A DNA stretch of 64,000 nucleotides from Gammaproteobacteria bacterium (GTDB taxonomy: Bacteria > Pseudomonadota > Gammaproteobacteria > Pseudomonadales > Pseudohongiellaceae), in contig JAUXNX010000026.1 in assembly GCA_030682575.1 (NCBI GenBank), positions 1 to 64,000 on the forward strand. The letters run 5' to 3'. A program made the translations under genes and the position numbers. The notes below the pieces were generated by a model. That model was not told the DNA's origin. It saw only the letters and a program-made list of their open reading frames with translations, and made no database searches. Shown piece by piece: positions 16,213-27,408 of the stretch (the stretch's first letter is position 1; the number at the start of each line of letters is the position of its first letter).

Positions 16213-18120
16213 TTATGGCAATGTGAATGCCACCACTTCGTCTGTGGCCACGATCACCACGTATTGTTTCCCATTGGCATCCGAGTAGGTCATCGGGTTC
16301 GCGTTGCCACGCTGCGGTAGTGTAGTGACCCACAATTCATCCCCGGTGGCTGCATCAAGCGCGCGGAAGCGGTTGTCGTCGGTGGATGCCATGAATAGCA
16401 GATTGCTCGCGGTGGCAATTGCTGCCGCACGGCCGGGTCTGCCGGTCTGTTGTGTTTCCGGCGGCAACCCTTCCGTAATGCCGACTGGCTTCTGCCACAC
16501 GATGTCACCGCTGTTGCTGTCCACTGCGGTCAGGCGTCCCCAGGGGGGAGACTGGCAGGGCCAGCGTGAGTCGCCGATCTGCACATCGAAGTTTGCGGGA
16601 CGTGGACCACTTCTTTCATATGGCAACAGTGCATCTGCGGCGGCCTGCATCCATCCGAAGGTGCCGACGTCCTGCGAGAACACAAAGATATAACCGCTTG
16701 CCGGATCAAAGGCCGCGCCGCCCCAGTTGGGTCCACCGACCAGACCGGGAAACAGCAGCGTGGTGTTGGTGTCGGATTCTGCCGCGCGATATGTCCACGG
16801 AGTGAACGGACCTTCATTGATGATTTCGCCCGAGTTTGCCACGAGTTCTGCACAGGCCTGTGCGTGTTCTGCTGAGGTCTGTTCTGCTCGTACGAGATCG
16901 GCGGGCTCATAGCTGACACGCGCCAGCGCGGGAGGGTTCACCGGTATTGGTTGCGTGGCGAATGTGTGCTCGCCTGGCACGTTGCTCTGCGGTACCGGTG
17001 TTTCCTCAACGCCATAGACAGGTTCGCCGGTGGCGCGATTAAGAATATAAAGATAGCCGGACTTGGTGGTCACGCCGAGCGCGGGAATGGTGGTGCCGTT
17101 GCGCGTGATGTCGAACAGCGCTGGCGCAGCGGGTGGATCGTGATCCCATATGTCGTGATGAATGGTCTGGAAGTGCCAGACGTACTCGCCGCTGTTGATG
17201 TTAACGGCCACGACGGAATTGCCGAACAGGTTCGAGCCTTCACGATCACCGCCGTATGCAAACGGAATGGGTGAGGCCAGCGGCAGGTAGAGCAGCTCGC
17301 GCTCGGCGTCCATCGTGAAATAGAACGGCCAGGCATTGACGCCGACCCTGTCCACCCAACTGTCGCCTTCCCACGTGTCGTGACCGAGTTCGCCCGGTTG
17401 TGGCACGGAGCTGAACTCCCAGAGTTTCAAGCCGTTGCGCAAATCATATGCGCGGGCGTTGCCGATGCCTCCGATAGCGCCACGCGGCGTGTTCGCGCCG
17501 ACAATCACAATGTCCTCATATACCAGCGGTACGGAGTTGTAGGGGATGCCAAGATCAATGGCACCACCGTCACCGAACAGTGTGACGGGCTCGCCAGTGA
17601 ACGCATTTAGAGCAATAAGATGTTGTCCAGCAGTAAACAGAATCCGCGGCGGCATGTTGTCTTCGCCAGGCCAGTAAGCGACACCGCGCCGCGAGGGGGT
17701 TTCGCCCTGAACAGTGTGGTGCCATATCTCTTCACCAGTGATGGGATTGAGCGCCACGACAGCGTCAGCTGTCGGCAGATACATGACGCCATTGACGACA
17801 ATCGGTGTGGCCTGTGAGTTGGGGCCTGCCGGGCTGCTGTCACCCGCAGCACGCAGTGAATAGCGCCACGTTGTTGTCAGGCTGGCAACATTGTCTGCGT
17901 TGATCTGGGTCAATGAGGAGTGGCCGGTACCAGCGATATCGCCACGGTACACGGGCCAGTCGATGCCCGGTAGTGCAGAATCTGTTGTTGCTGCGGGTGC
18001 CGTTGCCACTGCGCCGGGCGCGGACGTTTGCGTGGATGTGTCCTGTGGGCTGCAACCTGCTGCAAAGACAGCAGCGGCGAGCAACAGTTTTCCTGCGAGC
18101 ATCATTCCATCATTATGCAA
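16213..18120 (-). CDS. lipoprotein PQQ-dependent dehydrogenase (quinoprotein beta-propeller)
   Basis: About 635 aa if it starts at the TTG at 18120, which has AAGGAG 8 bases upstream; an ATG at 18105 is the alternative. The signal has a lipobox FAAGC. The body is a PQQ propeller: WPVYRGDIAGTGHSSL, VVALNPITGEEIWHH, DHDPPAAPALFDI and GWMQAAAD, near the pattern of membrane-bound quinoprotein glucose/alcohol dehydrogenases. No haem motif. It probably works at the periplasmic face, feeding electrons to ubiquinone or a cytochrome. It follows the haem-containing paralogue after 95 bp, so they may be an operon. Confidence 0.82.
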   Translation of the reverse strand: MHNDGMMLAGKLLLAAAVFAAGCSPQDTSTQTSAPGAVATAPAATTDSALPGIDWPVYRGDIAGTGHSSLTQINADNVASLTTTWRYSLRAAGDSSPAGPNSQATPIVVNGVMYLPTADAVVALNPITGEEIWHHTVQGETPSRRGVAYWPGEDNMPPRILFTAGQHLIALNAFTGEPVTLFGDGGAIDLGIPYNSVPLVYEDIVIVGANTPRGAIGGIGNARAYDLRNGLKLWEFSSVPQPGELGHDTWEGDSWVDRVGVNAWPFYFTMDAERELLYLPLASPIPFAYGGDREGSNLFGNSVVAVNINSGEYVWHFQTIHHDIWDHDPPAAPALFDITRNGTTIPALGVTTKSGYLYILNRATGEPVYGVEETPVPQSNVPGEHTFATQPIPVNPPALARVSYEPADLVRAEQTSAEHAQACAELVANSGEIINEGPFTPWTYRAAESDTNTTLLFPGLVGGPNWGGAAFDPASGYIFVFSQDVGTFGWMQAAADALLPYERSGPRPANFDVQIGDSRWPCQSPPWGRLTAVDSNSGDIVWQKPVGITEGLPPETQQTGRPGRAAAIATASNLLFMASTDDNRFRALDAATGDELWVTTLPQRGNANPMTYSDANGKQYVVIVATDEVVAFTLP

Positions 18121-18215
18121 TTTTTCGCTCCTTCTAATGGTGAAAATCCACGTCACTCAGGATTCTGCTTCCTGTATGACATGGATTTCGGTTCTCCGAT
18201 TTTCGCGCTATGCGA

Positions 18216-20333
18216 TTAGTCTTTCAGGCTGAACACATATATCGCATTACCACTGTTTGGATACGTGATCTCCGGTGTGACGACAGCGGGAACCATGCGT
18301 GGGCTGGTGCCGCCCAGAGCGGCGGTCACGGCTACATACTGTTTGCCATCGACACTGAATGTCAGTGGATGCCCTTGTACTGATGTACCAAGACGTGTCT
18401 CCCACAGAATCTCGCCGGTGCGTACATCGAACGCACGGAAGCGACGATCAAGGTCTCCCGCGAAGGCAACACCACCGGCAGTGGAGATCACACCGGTAAT
18501 GAACGATGCGCGCTGCTCATAGCTCCACACTTCTTCCAGCGTGCTGACGTCGTAGGCGGCCAGCTTGCCAACGTTGCCGTCAGTGCCGGGCATCTCGAAG
18601 AAGCGGCGGCTGGCGGCAGTGCCACCGGAGCCTTCCACCAGTTCCACAGCACGCGCCGCGTTTTCAAGACAAGTCTGACTCAGCGGTGCAATCAACACTC
18701 CGCTGGGCTCGTGATAGCTCATCGAATGCCAGTCCTTGCCTCCGGCGCTGCTCGGGCAGGCAGAGGTCCACTCGTCGAGCTGGGCATTGATGATGTCGTC
18801 GCGATAGGTCACAGCACCGGTGATTGGATCGATATGCGTGAACGTGTTCTGGAACATCGTTTCGGCAAAGCCGAGGAACTGGCCGGTGACGCGGTCGTTC
18901 TTCCAGAGTATGCCGTGCTTGCCGATGGAGAGCACCAGTTGCTGGCCATCGCGATCCACCAGAACGCGCTCGAACACTTCATCCAGATCCAGCGCTTCGC
19001 CGGGTACGTGTTGGAAATGCCAGGCGAGTTGGCCGCTGTTGATGTCCAGTGCGATGGTGGCGTTGGTGTACAGACCCGCGTCGTGAATGGACATATGACG
19101 GCTGACAGGCACCCAGGGTTTTGCCTGCGCAGTGCCCCAGTAGGTGAGTTTTGTACCCGGGTCATAGCTGCCAGCAATCCAGGTCTCGCCGCCCTTGCGG
19201 AACATGTTGTCCAGACCACCCCAGGTGTCGCCACCGGGAGTGTCAGCGTGGGCAATGGTGTTGAATTCCCACAGGCGCGCACCGGTCTCCGGATCATGCG
19301 CAGTCATGTAGCAGTTCTCGTTGATGTAGCGTGCACAACCAGCCATGCCGAGAATCACCTTACCGTCAGCGACAATCGGACCGCTGGAGTTTGCAAAGCC
19401 TTTGCTGCTGTCGGCAACGACGACTTCCCAGACTTTTTCTCCAGTGCGGGCATCGAGCGCCAGCAGTCGAGCGTCAGTGGTAGCGTGGAAAACCTTGTCA
19501 CCAAACAGGGCGATATTGCGCATGTCCTCACGAGTGGCCGGACCAGCGCGGTGCTCCCAGATCAACTCGCCCGTGGCGGCGTTCAGGGCTTGAATGATGT
19601 TGCTGGTGTTGATGAGGAACATGATGCCGTCATAGACCAGCGGGGCAGGCTCCGAGGCGCCCTCGTGCATGTTCCACACCCATTCGAGTTGCAGGTCATC
19701 GACGTTGTTACGGTTGATCTGATCCAGCTCGCTGTAGCTCCAGGCGTGATGATTGCCACGGAACATCAACCAGTCGGAAGGATCGGGATTTTCCATTATC
19801 GCGGTAGTGATCGGAGTGTAATTCTCGATGGTGCCAGCGAAGGTCACGCCCAGAGGCTCTTCTGCCGGACTCTGCTGCTGCGCAACAGGTGCCGGAGTGG
19901 CGGGTATGCCACTGGCGATCTGCGCTGTACTGGCAGCACCTACTGGCTGAGCACCGGCAACAGCACCATTCACTTGCAGTACATATGCCACGATGTTGCC
20001 AACGGTGTTGTCAGCAAGGGGGGTGGCGCTGCCCGGTGGCATCGATGATTTGATCGATCCGAACAGATCACCCGCACTACGAGTGCCCCAGCGTGCAAGA
20101 AATGGTGTACCGGCGAGCAGTGGTGCCGCAGTTGTTCCCTGCAGCAGAGCTCCGTGGCATGCCGCGCAGTTGGTCTGGTATTCAACGGCACCGGCACTGG
20201 CCTGTTGGGTTGTATAGGTGCCGGCTGGTGCTGCTGCCTGTCCACTGGCCAGACTTGCGTAGCCGGCGATCAACATGGCGAGCAGTGCTGTGCCGAGTGT
20301 TCCGTGCAATCGGTTCGGTAGAGAGAAGCTCAT
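18216..20333 (-). CDS. quinohaemoprotein: cytochrome c domain fused to PQQ propeller
   Basis: 705 aa. A signal peptide (residues 1-31) is followed by a cytochrome c domain with CAACH at 56-60, a Met-rich ligand region (SSMPPGS), and a Pro/Ala/Gln linker (about 140-165). The PQQ-enzyme propeller fills the rest: [17 protein letters not shown], repeated [13 protein letters not shown] and [13 protein letters not shown] blades, GDTWGG and [10 protein letters not shown]. The domain order is haem first, propeller last, unlike classical type II alcohol dehydrogenases, which have haem at the C-terminus. It should be a periplasmic alcohol or aldehyde oxidase passing electrons to its own haem. The substrate is unknown. 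Confidence 0.87.
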   Translation of the reverse strand: MSFSLPNRLHGTLGTALLAMLIAGYASLASGQAAAPAGTYTTQQASAGAVEYQTNCAACHGALLQGTTAAPLLAGTPFLARWGTRSAGDLFGSIKSSMPPGSATPLADNTVGNIVAYVLQVNGAVAGAQPVGAASTAQIASGIPATPAPVAQQQSPAEEPLGVTFAGTIENYTPITTAIMENPDPSDWLMFRGNHHAWSYSELDQINRNNVDDLQLEWVWNMHEGASEPAPLVYDGIMFLINTSNIIQALNAATGELIWEHRAGPATREDMRNIALFGDKVFHATTDARLLALDARTGEKVWEVVVADSSKGFANSSGPIVADGKVILGMAGCARYINENCYMTAHDPETGARLWEFNTIAHADTPGGDTWGGLDNMFRKGGETWIAGSYDPGTKLTYWGTAQAKPWVPVSRHMSIHDAGLYTNATIALDINSGQLAWHFQHVPGEALDLDEVFERVLVDRDGQQLVLSIGKHGILWKNDRVTGQFLGFAETMFQNTFTHIDPITGAVTYRDDIINAQLDEWTSACPSSAGGKDWHSMSYHEPSGVLIAPLSQTCLENAARAVELVEGSGGTAASRRFFEMPGTDGNVGKLAAYDVSTLEEVWSYEQRASFITGVISTAGGVAFAGDLDRRFRAFDVRTGEILWETRLGTSVQGHPLTFSVDGKQYVAVTAALGGTSPRMVPAVVTPEITYPNSGNAIYVFSLKD

Positions 20334-20409
20334 GGGGTACCCCTGAATATTTTTATGTTCTGATTAGTGGAATTGGTAAAAACGATCTCTGGCACTTGTT
20401 CAGTGAATG

Positions 20410-20877
20410 TCAGTGCATCAACCAGCCGCGAATCTCACCCGTCGGGTTGTTCTCGGTGTGGAGTTGCACATAGAGGCTTTCGGCGTGCAGGGCTGCAATG
20501 AGCTCCGGGCTCAGTGTGACTGTCCCACTGATATTGCCTCTGGTCGCGTTGTCCGCATTGATCGTCAGCACGACGGGCCCGGGTTGCGCTATTGGCCCCC
20601 GATGAATGTGCGCCACAGTGACCGGCGAACTCAGCCCCTGGAAGGTGCCGGTGATAGTAAGAGTATTGCCGCTGAGTTCGGCCTGTACTCTACCTTCGCC
20701 GGTGATGGTGGTGACATTGGCCGCCGTGCGCGGCATGGGTGCCAGCCGACCGCCGAGAGAGTTCATGTTCTGTGCTTGAACTCCGGCGCTGATCAAAGCT
20801 GCGCACAGAGCGAAGACGAAGGTGGGGAGGAAACCGTTTACGCGGCGTGAAAGGGACTGCATTTGCATCTGTGTCAT
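20410..20877 (-). CDS. secreted CHRD-domain protein
   Basis: 155 aa from the ATG at 20877, preceded by CGAGG. The signal peptide ends near SAGVQAQN. The mature protein is one CHRD domain: VQAELSGNTLTITGTFQGLS, VTVAHIHRG, and LHTENNPTGEIRGWL at the end, the hallmark closing motif. CHRD domains are extracytoplasmic beta-folds of unclear function in bacteria. It sits 76 bp upstream of the quinohaemoprotein gene on the same strand. Confidence 0.88.
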   Translation of the reverse strand: MTQMQMQSLSRRVNGFLPTFVFALCAALISAGVQAQNMNSLGGRLAPMPRTAANVTTITGEGRVQAELSGNTLTITGTFQGLSSPVTVAHIHRGPIAQPGPVVLTINADNATRGNISGTVTLSPELIAALHAESLYVQLHTENNPTGEIRGWLMH

Positions 20878-20964
20878 GACCAACCTCGATTATTGTTTTG
20901 CCGCATTATACTCATGTTCTTTGGCGCGCGGCGAGGGTTCTGCGGCGCGCCGTCAGTGCCTTGA

Positions 20965-22590
20965 TCAGGGGCTGATGAGTTCCCTGGGGGCCTTGTCCAA
21001 TTCCTTGATGAAGAAGGCAAGGAAGCGCGCCATTCTTTCCAGACCGGGCACGGAAATCGCTTCCAGCACTTCACCACTGGTGTGGTACAGCGGCGGTGCC
21101 TGCATGGTAGTGACAATAGGCGCCTGGATTGCGCGATAACCGCCCCCTTCGCCGCTGGCCATGGTGGAAGTGCCAGAAACAAAGTTGGTGCCATACAGCT
21201 GCACTCCTCGCGCAAACAGGCTTTCGATGAATGGTGCACTATTGGTGACACCTGCGACAATCGGAGCCTCTCCGGAATCGGCAATGTACTCTCGGTAGCC
21301 GTCTTCGAATTGCGAGCGGGCAGGCGAGAAGTTGCGCTGTGCCACGTGTTCGATGTTGAGGGTGACCACTGTGTTGGCGGCGATGCCGGGATTCATGCTG
21401 ACGAAGTTGCTTGGTCCATTCAGTCCGGATGTGTGATGCCCGGCACTGGCCACAAAGACGAGGGTGCGCAAGGGGCGGTTCTCCGGTTTGGCGAAGTGCT
21501 TCGCCAGGGCGATCTGCACAGCCACGCCATCACCGTTATCGCCAGCGCCATCAAACCAGGCATCGACGTGAGCATTTATGATGATGGCTTCGTCACTGCT
21601 GCTTCCCGGGATCAACCCTATGCCGTTCTCGGCGCTCAGATTGGAGAAGGTCTGTGTCTGCAGCGTCATTTCGGCTTGCAGCGCATCCAGCGCGCCGGCC
21701 TCAGCTGCCTTGCTGAATACCTCCGCCAGGAAGTTGCCATCGCGCCCCCCGATGTTGAAGCAGGGACCACCGCAGTTGCTGAAGTCTTTTGCCAGTTCAT
21801 TTCCGGGCTGGTCCATGATGTTGATGACGGCAATGGCTCCGCGTCTGAACATATCCTGCGCGCGTGGCACTGTGGGTTCCCGCTCAAACACCATATGTGC
21901 CTGTGGTGTCACCTGTTGTACGGCAATCTTTCCTCTGACATCAATGTGTGCCAGTTCGGCGGGACTGCCCGTGCCAACATAGATCAGCGTTCCGGACAGT
22001 GTGCCGCCGGGAATGCTGGAAGGTGCGAGAGGCATACTGGTTTCCAACACTATGTCTTGGCTGCCTCGGCCAAGAGCAGCGCTGCCTTTGAGGCGCAACT
22101 CCCAGGACAGTGGCACCCAGAATGAGGCGTTCGCGCTCTGTTTGAATGTCTGTATTTCGGTGCTGGTAATGCCTGCGGCGCGGAACTGCTCCACGGCCCA
22201 GTTCACCGTGCGCGTATTCGACGGAAATCCAGCGATGCGGCCCCACAGTTGACCACTGCCAATTTCCCGCTCGGCACGACTCTGCTTCGAGAACTCGACG
22301 ACGCGCACCAGATCTTCCCAGATCACTTCGCCATCGAACTCGGTGAAACCTTCCTCGCCAGCGGGCACCATCGCAGGAACCGGACCTCGATCTCCAACAA
22401 TGGCTGGCAGAGTGTGCACCTGAAAGGGTGGTGGCAGCATGACTCCGAACCAGGGGGCATCAGAGCCTGTTGTCTGAGCGTGGGCGGCCAGCTGAGAGAG
22501 CATGGCGATGAGCAGCATGGAGGTCGGGACGAGTGATTTGAGCAACGGTTTGGTATCGAGGGTTGGACGATCTTGTGCGGGAGCGAACAT
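20965..22590 (-). CDS. secreted M28-like peptidase with PA insert
   Basis: 541 aa from the ATG at 22590, which has GGAGG 9 bases upstream; the longer frame to 22680 is rejected. A signal peptide ends near LAAHAQ. A PA domain (LIYVGTGSPAELAHIDVRGK) precedes the M28 zinc domain with NAHVDAWFDGAGDNGDG, which supplies the His and Asp ligands. Where M28 enzymes normally have the Glu pair (EE.GL.G), this protein reads AGHHTSGLNG. A later HTSGE could supply the last His. Periplasmic or outer-membrane location inferred; activity uncertain. Confidence 0.78.
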   Translation of the reverse strand: MFAPAQDRPTLDTKPLLKSLVPTSMLLIAMLSQLAAHAQTTGSDAPWFGVMLPPPFQVHTLPAIVGDRGPVPAMVPAGEEGFTEFDGEVIWEDLVRVVEFSKQSRAEREIGSGQLWGRIAGFPSNTRTVNWAVEQFRAAGITSTEIQTFKQSANASFWVPLSWELRLKGSAALGRGSQDIVLETSMPLAPSSIPGGTLSGTLIYVGTGSPAELAHIDVRGKIAVQQVTPQAHMVFEREPTVPRAQDMFRRGAIAVINIMDQPGNELAKDFSNCGGPCFNIGGRDGNFLAEVFSKAAEAGALDALQAEMTLQTQTFSNLSAENGIGLIPGSSSDEAIIINAHVDAWFDGAGDNGDGVAVQIALAKHFAKPENRPLRTLVFVASAGHHTSGLNGPSNFVSMNPGIAANTVVTLNIEHVAQRNFSPARSQFEDGYREYIADSGEAPIVAGVTNSAPFIESLFARGVQLYGTNFVSGTSTMASGEGGGYRAIQAPIVTTMQAPPLYHTSGEVLEAISVPGLERMARFLAFFIKELDKAPRELISP

Positions 22591-22963
22591 TGAGAGGCCT
22601 CCTGTTGGTATTATTATGTTCAGGCGTGGGACAGCATTTAAGTGGGCGAATGATGCGAACCCTTGATGCAGACAATGCAATGTGGCTGAGGATTATGTCC
22701 GCTTTGTTGATCAATGGCCAGACGCAAGGAAATACAGCCGGTGCGTTGAGGAGTTTTCCCGACAAGTCGTTGTTGCGAGTTTCATCACAGCATCTGACAT
22801 ATAAGGGGGCAATGATTGAATGGGTGAATCAAACCTTATATGATCCCGGGCGTTACATGAGCGGAAATGCTGCAATTGACGGGGTTTTCCGCATAATGAG
22901 GTCAGTTGACTTCGCCTCAGTTATGTTCGGCTTGCACACCGGATAACCTGAATAGACCATACA
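22591..22963. other. intergenic region, nothing recognised
   Basis: 373 bp between the divergent M28-like and hybrid kinase genes. A plus-strand open frame covers most of it, but it has no family signature or ribosome site and overlaps the peptidase leader, so I do not call a gene. The promoters of both neighbours should lie here. Confidence 0.4.
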
Positions 22964-25900
22964 ATGGCTCACATCAAATCTTTGTCGGGGTTTCACACGC
23001 TGTGCCTGCTTGCAGTGTGTTTGCTTTTGTCAGCCCTCACTGCAGATGTGGTGGTTGCAGTGTCTCTTGATGAGTTTTCAGCAGAAATTTCTCCAGGTGG
23101 AGAGATGATGCTTGCAGAGGATGTGAATCAAGCCTGGACGCTGGAAGAAGCCATCGGAAATCTGGCAGCAAGAGGAGAGCGTTGGGACGGCCCGGGATTT
23201 CCCATATTCGGCTTCTCATCTTCCGCATGGTGGGCCTCACTCACTATCGACAACAAATTCACGGAAAACCAACAATGGCTGGCAAAGATGGATTTTGCCT
23301 CCATCGACCAGATCGATTTTCACTATCAGGATGGCAACGGTGAGTGGGTTCACAAAAGCGCAGGTGACACACTGCCGTTTACGAACCGCGATCTGAATCA
23401 TCACTCCATCATCTTCACTTTTCCCGTGATCGCTGGCCAGGAGCAGACACTCTATTTTCGGGTCATCAACAAGGGTTCGGTACAGTTGCCCATTTCACTG
23501 ATGAGTATGGATCACTACCCCGTGGACTCGAGAGTCGAGTACTTTTGGGTAGGTATTTACTATGGCATGTTGTCGATCATCACGCTGTACAGTTTCTTCA
23601 TTTGGGTTTCGACGGCAGACAGAAGCTATCTGTACTATGTCTTGTTTCTGATCAGTGGCGCATCCTATTCCCTTTCCTTTCAGGGGTTCAGCTATCAGTA
23701 CCTGTGGCCGGACAACTCCTTCTGGGCAAACCGGAGCATAATCGTCTTCATCGCGCTGGCTGCAGCCGCCGGCATGATGTTTGTGCGTGCGTTTGTCGAG
23801 TTGAAAAAAATCAACGCGACGCTGGACAAGATAATGAGCGTCGCTGTAGTGGTGGCACTTGCGTATGCAGTGACAGGTTTGATTTTTCCGTACGAGTGGC
23901 TCAGCAGATTTCTGGTATTTTTCACGTTGTCGATATTAGGACTGATCAGCATTGCAGCCTGGATGGTGGCAAACAGTGGCTACCGACCTGGTAATTTTTT
24001 CGTGGCTGCCTGGTCGTTGTTGCTCGTCGGAATCTTCCTCGAAATCATACAGAGACTCGGCGTCAATATTCCCCCTGTGCTCAGTTACCATGCTATTCAG
24101 TTCAGCACTTCGATCGCGGTCGTTCTGCTCTCCCTTGGGCTGGGTGACAGAATCAATTCGCTCATCAAGGAATACAGCACAGTGCAGAACGATGTGCTTA
24201 AAGCCAATCAACTCAAGATCGAAGCGTTGCAGAAAGCAGACGATGTAAAGGAAGAGTTCATCGCCAACGTATCGCACGAGCTGCGTACGCCGCTGACGGG
24301 AATCATCGGGCTGTCGGAAATCATCTTGGAGAACAAGTCCGGTACGCTGGAAGAAAGCGTCCGCGAGAATCTTGCGATGATCAAGATCAGCGGTCAACGC
24401 CTTGCGAATCTCGTGAATGATGTCATTGACTTTTCCGCGATCAAGAACGGCCATCTGGAACTGCACAAGAGACCGGTAGATCTCAAGAGTATCTGTATCC
24501 TTGTGAACAAGATGTGTCGACCAATGATTGGTAACAAGCCGATTCAGCTCGCCGAGAACTTGCCGGTTGAGCCTGTGCTGGTGATGGGTGACGAGGATCG
24601 TCTGCAACAAGTCCTGTTCAACCTGGTTTCCAATGCGATCAAGTTCACGCAGCGCGGCTGGGTGGCTGTCTCCATCGAAATCATCGATATTGATGCTCGG
24701 GTGATGGTGAAGGACACGGGCATAGGTATCTCCAGAGATCAACAGTCACGCATTTTCAACCGCTTCTATCAAATTGATTCTGCAGCGAGCAGGGAGGAAG
24801 GGGGCACTGGTTTGGGTTTGGCGATCTCCCAGAAACTGGTGGAGCTGCACGGTACAGAAATAGTGCTGCGTAGCAGTCCGGGAGAAGGTTCGACATTCTA
24901 TTTTGATCTTCCTCTGCTCAGCGAGGAGAACAAGACACTCGCTGACAAATCGAAGAGCGCCAGGAAACTGGCGAAGGAAAGTGGCGACAAGCTCAACGAG
25001 ATTCTTCAGACCACACAACCCATGATTGAGCGCCGCAGTCGCGACAGTGTTGTCGAACACCCTGGTTCCAGTTTGCCCGTACCAGGGCGAAAACGTGGCA
25101 GAATCCTGGTAGTGGACGACGAGTATTTGAATGTGCGAATTGTTCAGGAACATCTTTCCGGTACCTATGACGTAATCAGTGCGCTGAATGGTAATGATGC
25201 ACTGGTGATACTCGAAGAAGACAAACCCGATCTTGTAATTCTGGATTTGATGATGCCGATAATGACGGGTTTCGAACTGTGCCAGCGCATTCGTGAGCAA
25301 TACAGCATGGATGAGCTGCCGATTGTGATTCTGACGGCAAAGAATCGCGTGGAAGACCTCGTCAAGGGTCTCAACATGGGTGCCAACGACTACATCAGCA
25401 AACCGTTCAGCAAGGAAGAGTTGAAGGTACGTATAGGCAAGCAGTTCGAGATGCTTAACCTCCTTGAGGTAAGGCAGGAGAACCTGCACCTGAACTGGCA
25501 GCTGCAGAAGTATGAGGAGAACGAACGCAAACTGCGTGCGCGTGAGACGCGTTTGGCGAAGATGCTGGATGTCACCGGAGATGCACTGATTGCCATCGAT
25601 GAGAGCGGCGTAATTGTCAATGTGAACAAGGCTGCAGAAGAGCTGCTGTCGGTTTCTGCTCAGGACTATCAGAATGCGCCACTCGGGACACTTGTCGAAC
25701 TACTTGCCGGTATGAATGCCGCGCTGACTGATGTCATTGGCTTCCCATTCAAGGAGTCGGTGATTTCAGGAGCGGATACTCCCACCTATTTCAATTTCAC
25801 TCTGCAACAGTTCACCGATGACGAGAGCAAAGACTCCCGCGAAATACAAGTTCGTTTGTGTATCTTGCCACTGAGTCTGGATCAGGAATTCTACTTGTTG

Positions 25901-26467
25901 ATGCTTCAACGCACCGACAATTTGCTTCCGAAAGTCGAAGAGGATGAAGTTCTGCAGGACTCATTGCCGCAGCTCATCACACAGATCAATCGCAATGTGG
26001 AGCGCACCCAGATGCTGGGTGAATATCTGGCGCGTATTACGCCAGAAGATTTGCAGAAACACCGCCACCTTTTCACCGATCTGGAGAATGTTGACCGGAT
26101 CATCAAGAGCATGTCCGGCACCTTGCTGGATGGAGGCGACGATGAGCAGCAGTATCGTGAAGCACTGGTGAAATTGATGCAGGACTGTCACTACTATTGG
26201 CAAAAGGTCACCGGCGAATCGATCATTGAATTGGCAGAAAAGAGCCGTATCTGGAGTGTCAGCATCGACAATGGCCGATTGCGTACGCGTTCGATGAACC
26301 GCTATCTCTCCATTGACAAGTTGCCCAGTAATCCACGTTGGCGTCAGGTGGCCCGTACAGCCTATTTCGTGCTATCGAAAGTGTCACATGATCCAGAGGC
26401 CAAGACTGCTCTGGAAAAATCTGTCACACGGCTGCAGGATATTGTAGAGTCCAAGGCACTGACCTGA
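22964..26467 (+). CDS. hybrid histidine kinase with 7TM-DISM sensor
   Basis: 1167 aa. Order: signal peptide; 7TM-DISM extracellular domain (about 40-185); seven-helix membrane domain (about 190-405); HisKA with [13 protein letters not shown] and phospho-acceptor His438; HATPase with [18 protein letters not shown] and [10 protein letters not shown]; receiver with LVVDDE, phospho-acceptor Asp761 (VILDLMMP) and KPFSKEE; a PAS-like domain ([16 protein letters not shown]); and a long C-terminal region without clear family. DISM sensors often bind carbohydrates or other small molecules. No response regulator gene is adjacent, so phosphotransfer partners are elsewhere. The next gene starts 24 bp downstream but seems functionally unrelated. 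Confidence 0.9.
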   Translation: MAHIKSLSGFHTLCLLAVCLLLSALTADVVVAVSLDEFSAEISPGGEMMLAEDVNQAWTLEEAIGNLAARGERWDGPGFPIFGFSSSAWWASLTIDNKFTENQQWLAKMDFASIDQIDFHYQDGNGEWVHKSAGDTLPFTNRDLNHHSIIFTFPVIAGQEQTLYFRVINKGSVQLPISLMSMDHYPVDSRVEYFWVGIYYGMLSIITLYSFFIWVSTADRSYLYYVLFLISGASYSLSFQGFSYQYLWPDNSFWANRSIIVFIALAAAAGMMFVRAFVELKKINATLDKIMSVAVVVALAYAVTGLIFPYEWLSRFLVFFTLSILGLISIAAWMVANSGYRPGNFFVAAWSLLLVGIFLEIIQRLGVNIPPVLSYHAIQFSTSIAVVLLSLGLGDRINSLIKEYSTVQNDVLKANQLKIEALQKADDVKEEFIANVSHELRTPLTGIIGLSEIILENKSGTLEESVRENLAMIKISGQRLANLVNDVIDFSAIKNGHLELHKRPVDLKSICILVNKMCRPMIGNKPIQLAENLPVEPVLVMGDEDRLQQVLFNLVSNAIKFTQRGWVAVSIEIIDIDARVMVKDTGIGISRDQQSRIFNRFYQIDSAASREEGGTGLGLAISQKLVELHGTEIVLRSSPGEGSTFYFDLPLLSEENKTLADKSKSARKLAKESGDKLNEILQTTQPMIERRSRDSVVEHPGSSLPVPGRKRGRILVVDDEYLNVRIVQEHLSGTYDVISALNGNDALVILEEDKPDLVILDLMMPIMTGFELCQRIREQYSMDELPIVILTAKNRVEDLVKGLNMGANDYISKPFSKEELKVRIGKQFEMLNLLEVRQENLHLNWQLQKYEENERKLRARETRLAKMLDVTGDALIAIDESGVIVNVNKAAEELLSVSAQDYQNAPLGTLVELLAGMNAALTDVIGFPFKESVISGADTPTYFNFTLQQFTDDESKDSREIQVRLCILPLSLDQEFYLLMLQRTDNLLPKVEEDEVLQDSLPQLITQINRNVERTQMLGEYLARITPEDLQKHRHLFTDLENVDRIIKSMSGTLLDGGDDEQQYREALVKLMQDCHYYWQKVTGESIIELAEKSRIWSVSIDNGRLRTRSMNRYLSIDKLPSNPRWRQVARTAYFVLSKVSHDPEAKTALEKSVTRLQDIVESKALT

Positions 26468-26490
26468 TTTCTCCTGACAGGTTCCTTAAA

Positions 26491-27354
26491 ATGACGCTTC
26501 AGAAAATTGCCGGTGTTCGCTGCTTCGATGGCGAACAGCTACGCTTCCAGCACGACTCTTCCGTACTTTCCTGCAGCATGAAGTTTTCTGTCTATATGCC
26601 TCCACAAGGCGCGATTGACAGGCAGCATCATGCGGTACCGGTTCTCTACTGGCTGTCTGGCCTTACCTGCACGGACGAAAATTTTGTGCACAAGGCTGGC
26701 GCGCAAAGAGTGGCCGCAGAACTTGGAATTGTCATTGTGGCACCTGATACCAGTCCACGTGGCGAAGATGTGCCCGGCTCTCCCGACAAGGCCTGGGATC
26801 TGGGATTGGGTGCTGGGTTCTATGTGAACGCCACGCAGCAGCCTTGGGCGAAACACTATCGCATGTACGATTATGTAGTTGATGAATTGCCTGCACTGGT
26901 AGAGAGTGCGTTGCCGGTAAGCCGGACAGCACGTTCGATATCCGGGCATTCAATGGGCGGTCATGGCGCACTGGTCGTGGCGCTTCGCAATCCTGCACGT
27001 TACCGTTCGGTATCTGCATTTGCCCCGATTGTGGCGCCGAGTCAGTGTCCCTGGGGACACAAGGCTTTTGGACATTATCTTGGTGACGATGCAGAGTCCT
27101 GGTTACAGTATGATGCAGCAGCGCTTGTATCTCATGCCTCGCGGAAGTTGCCAATGCTTGTAGATCAGGGGGAGGCTGATTCGTTTCTGGTCGAACAGTT
27201 GCGCCCGGAGCTGCTGTTGCAGGCCTGTCGCGCTTCCGATTATCCTCTCGACTATCGGTCTCGTCCCGGCTATGACCACAGCTATTACTATATCGGTACA
27301 TTCATCGAGGAGCATCTGCGGTTTCATGCCGTGCATCTGCACGCAGGTGCCTGA
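26491..27354 (+). CDS. fghA: S-formylglutathione hydrolase
   Basis: 287 aa, normal length for FghA/YeiG. Features: [42 protein letters not shown] with nucleophile Ser154, DQGEADSF (Asp), and [12 protein letters not shown] with catalytic His263. The enzyme hydrolyses S-formylglutathione to formate and glutathione in glutathione-dependent formaldehyde detoxification. The usual partner (S-hydroxymethylglutathione dehydrogenase, adhC/frmA) is not in this window. It may share a transcript with the pirin gene downstream. Confidence 0.95.
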   Translation: MTLQKIAGVRCFDGEQLRFQHDSSVLSCSMKFSVYMPPQGAIDRQHHAVPVLYWLSGLTCTDENFVHKAGAQRVAAELGIVIVAPDTSPRGEDVPGSPDKAWDLGLGAGFYVNATQQPWAKHYRMYDYVVDELPALVESALPVSRTARSISGHSMGGHGALVVALRNPARYRSVSAFAPIVAPSQCPWGHKAFGHYLGDDAESWLQYDAAALVSHASRKLPMLVDQGEADSFLVEQLRPELLLQACRASDYPLDYRSRPGYDHSYYYIGTFIEEHLRFHAVHLHAGA

Positions 27355-27408
27355 TGTCTCCTGACCATGGTCGCTCTGCAAGCACATGGCATCACGACAG
27401 GAGTTCCA

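Noticed and set aside
18711-20048. A 445-codon plus-strand open frame opposite the quinohaemoprotein gene
   Set aside because: It is fully antisense to a gene with haem and propeller motifs. It shows no family signature and reads as a codon-bias shadow.
21082-22125. A 347-codon plus-strand open frame opposite the M28-like gene
   Set aside because: Antisense shadow, no motif and no ribosome site.
22563-22946. A 127-codon plus-strand frame before the hybrid kinase
   Set aside because: Overlaps the leader of the divergent peptidase gene, has no ribosome site or recognisable family, and ends just before the real kinase start.
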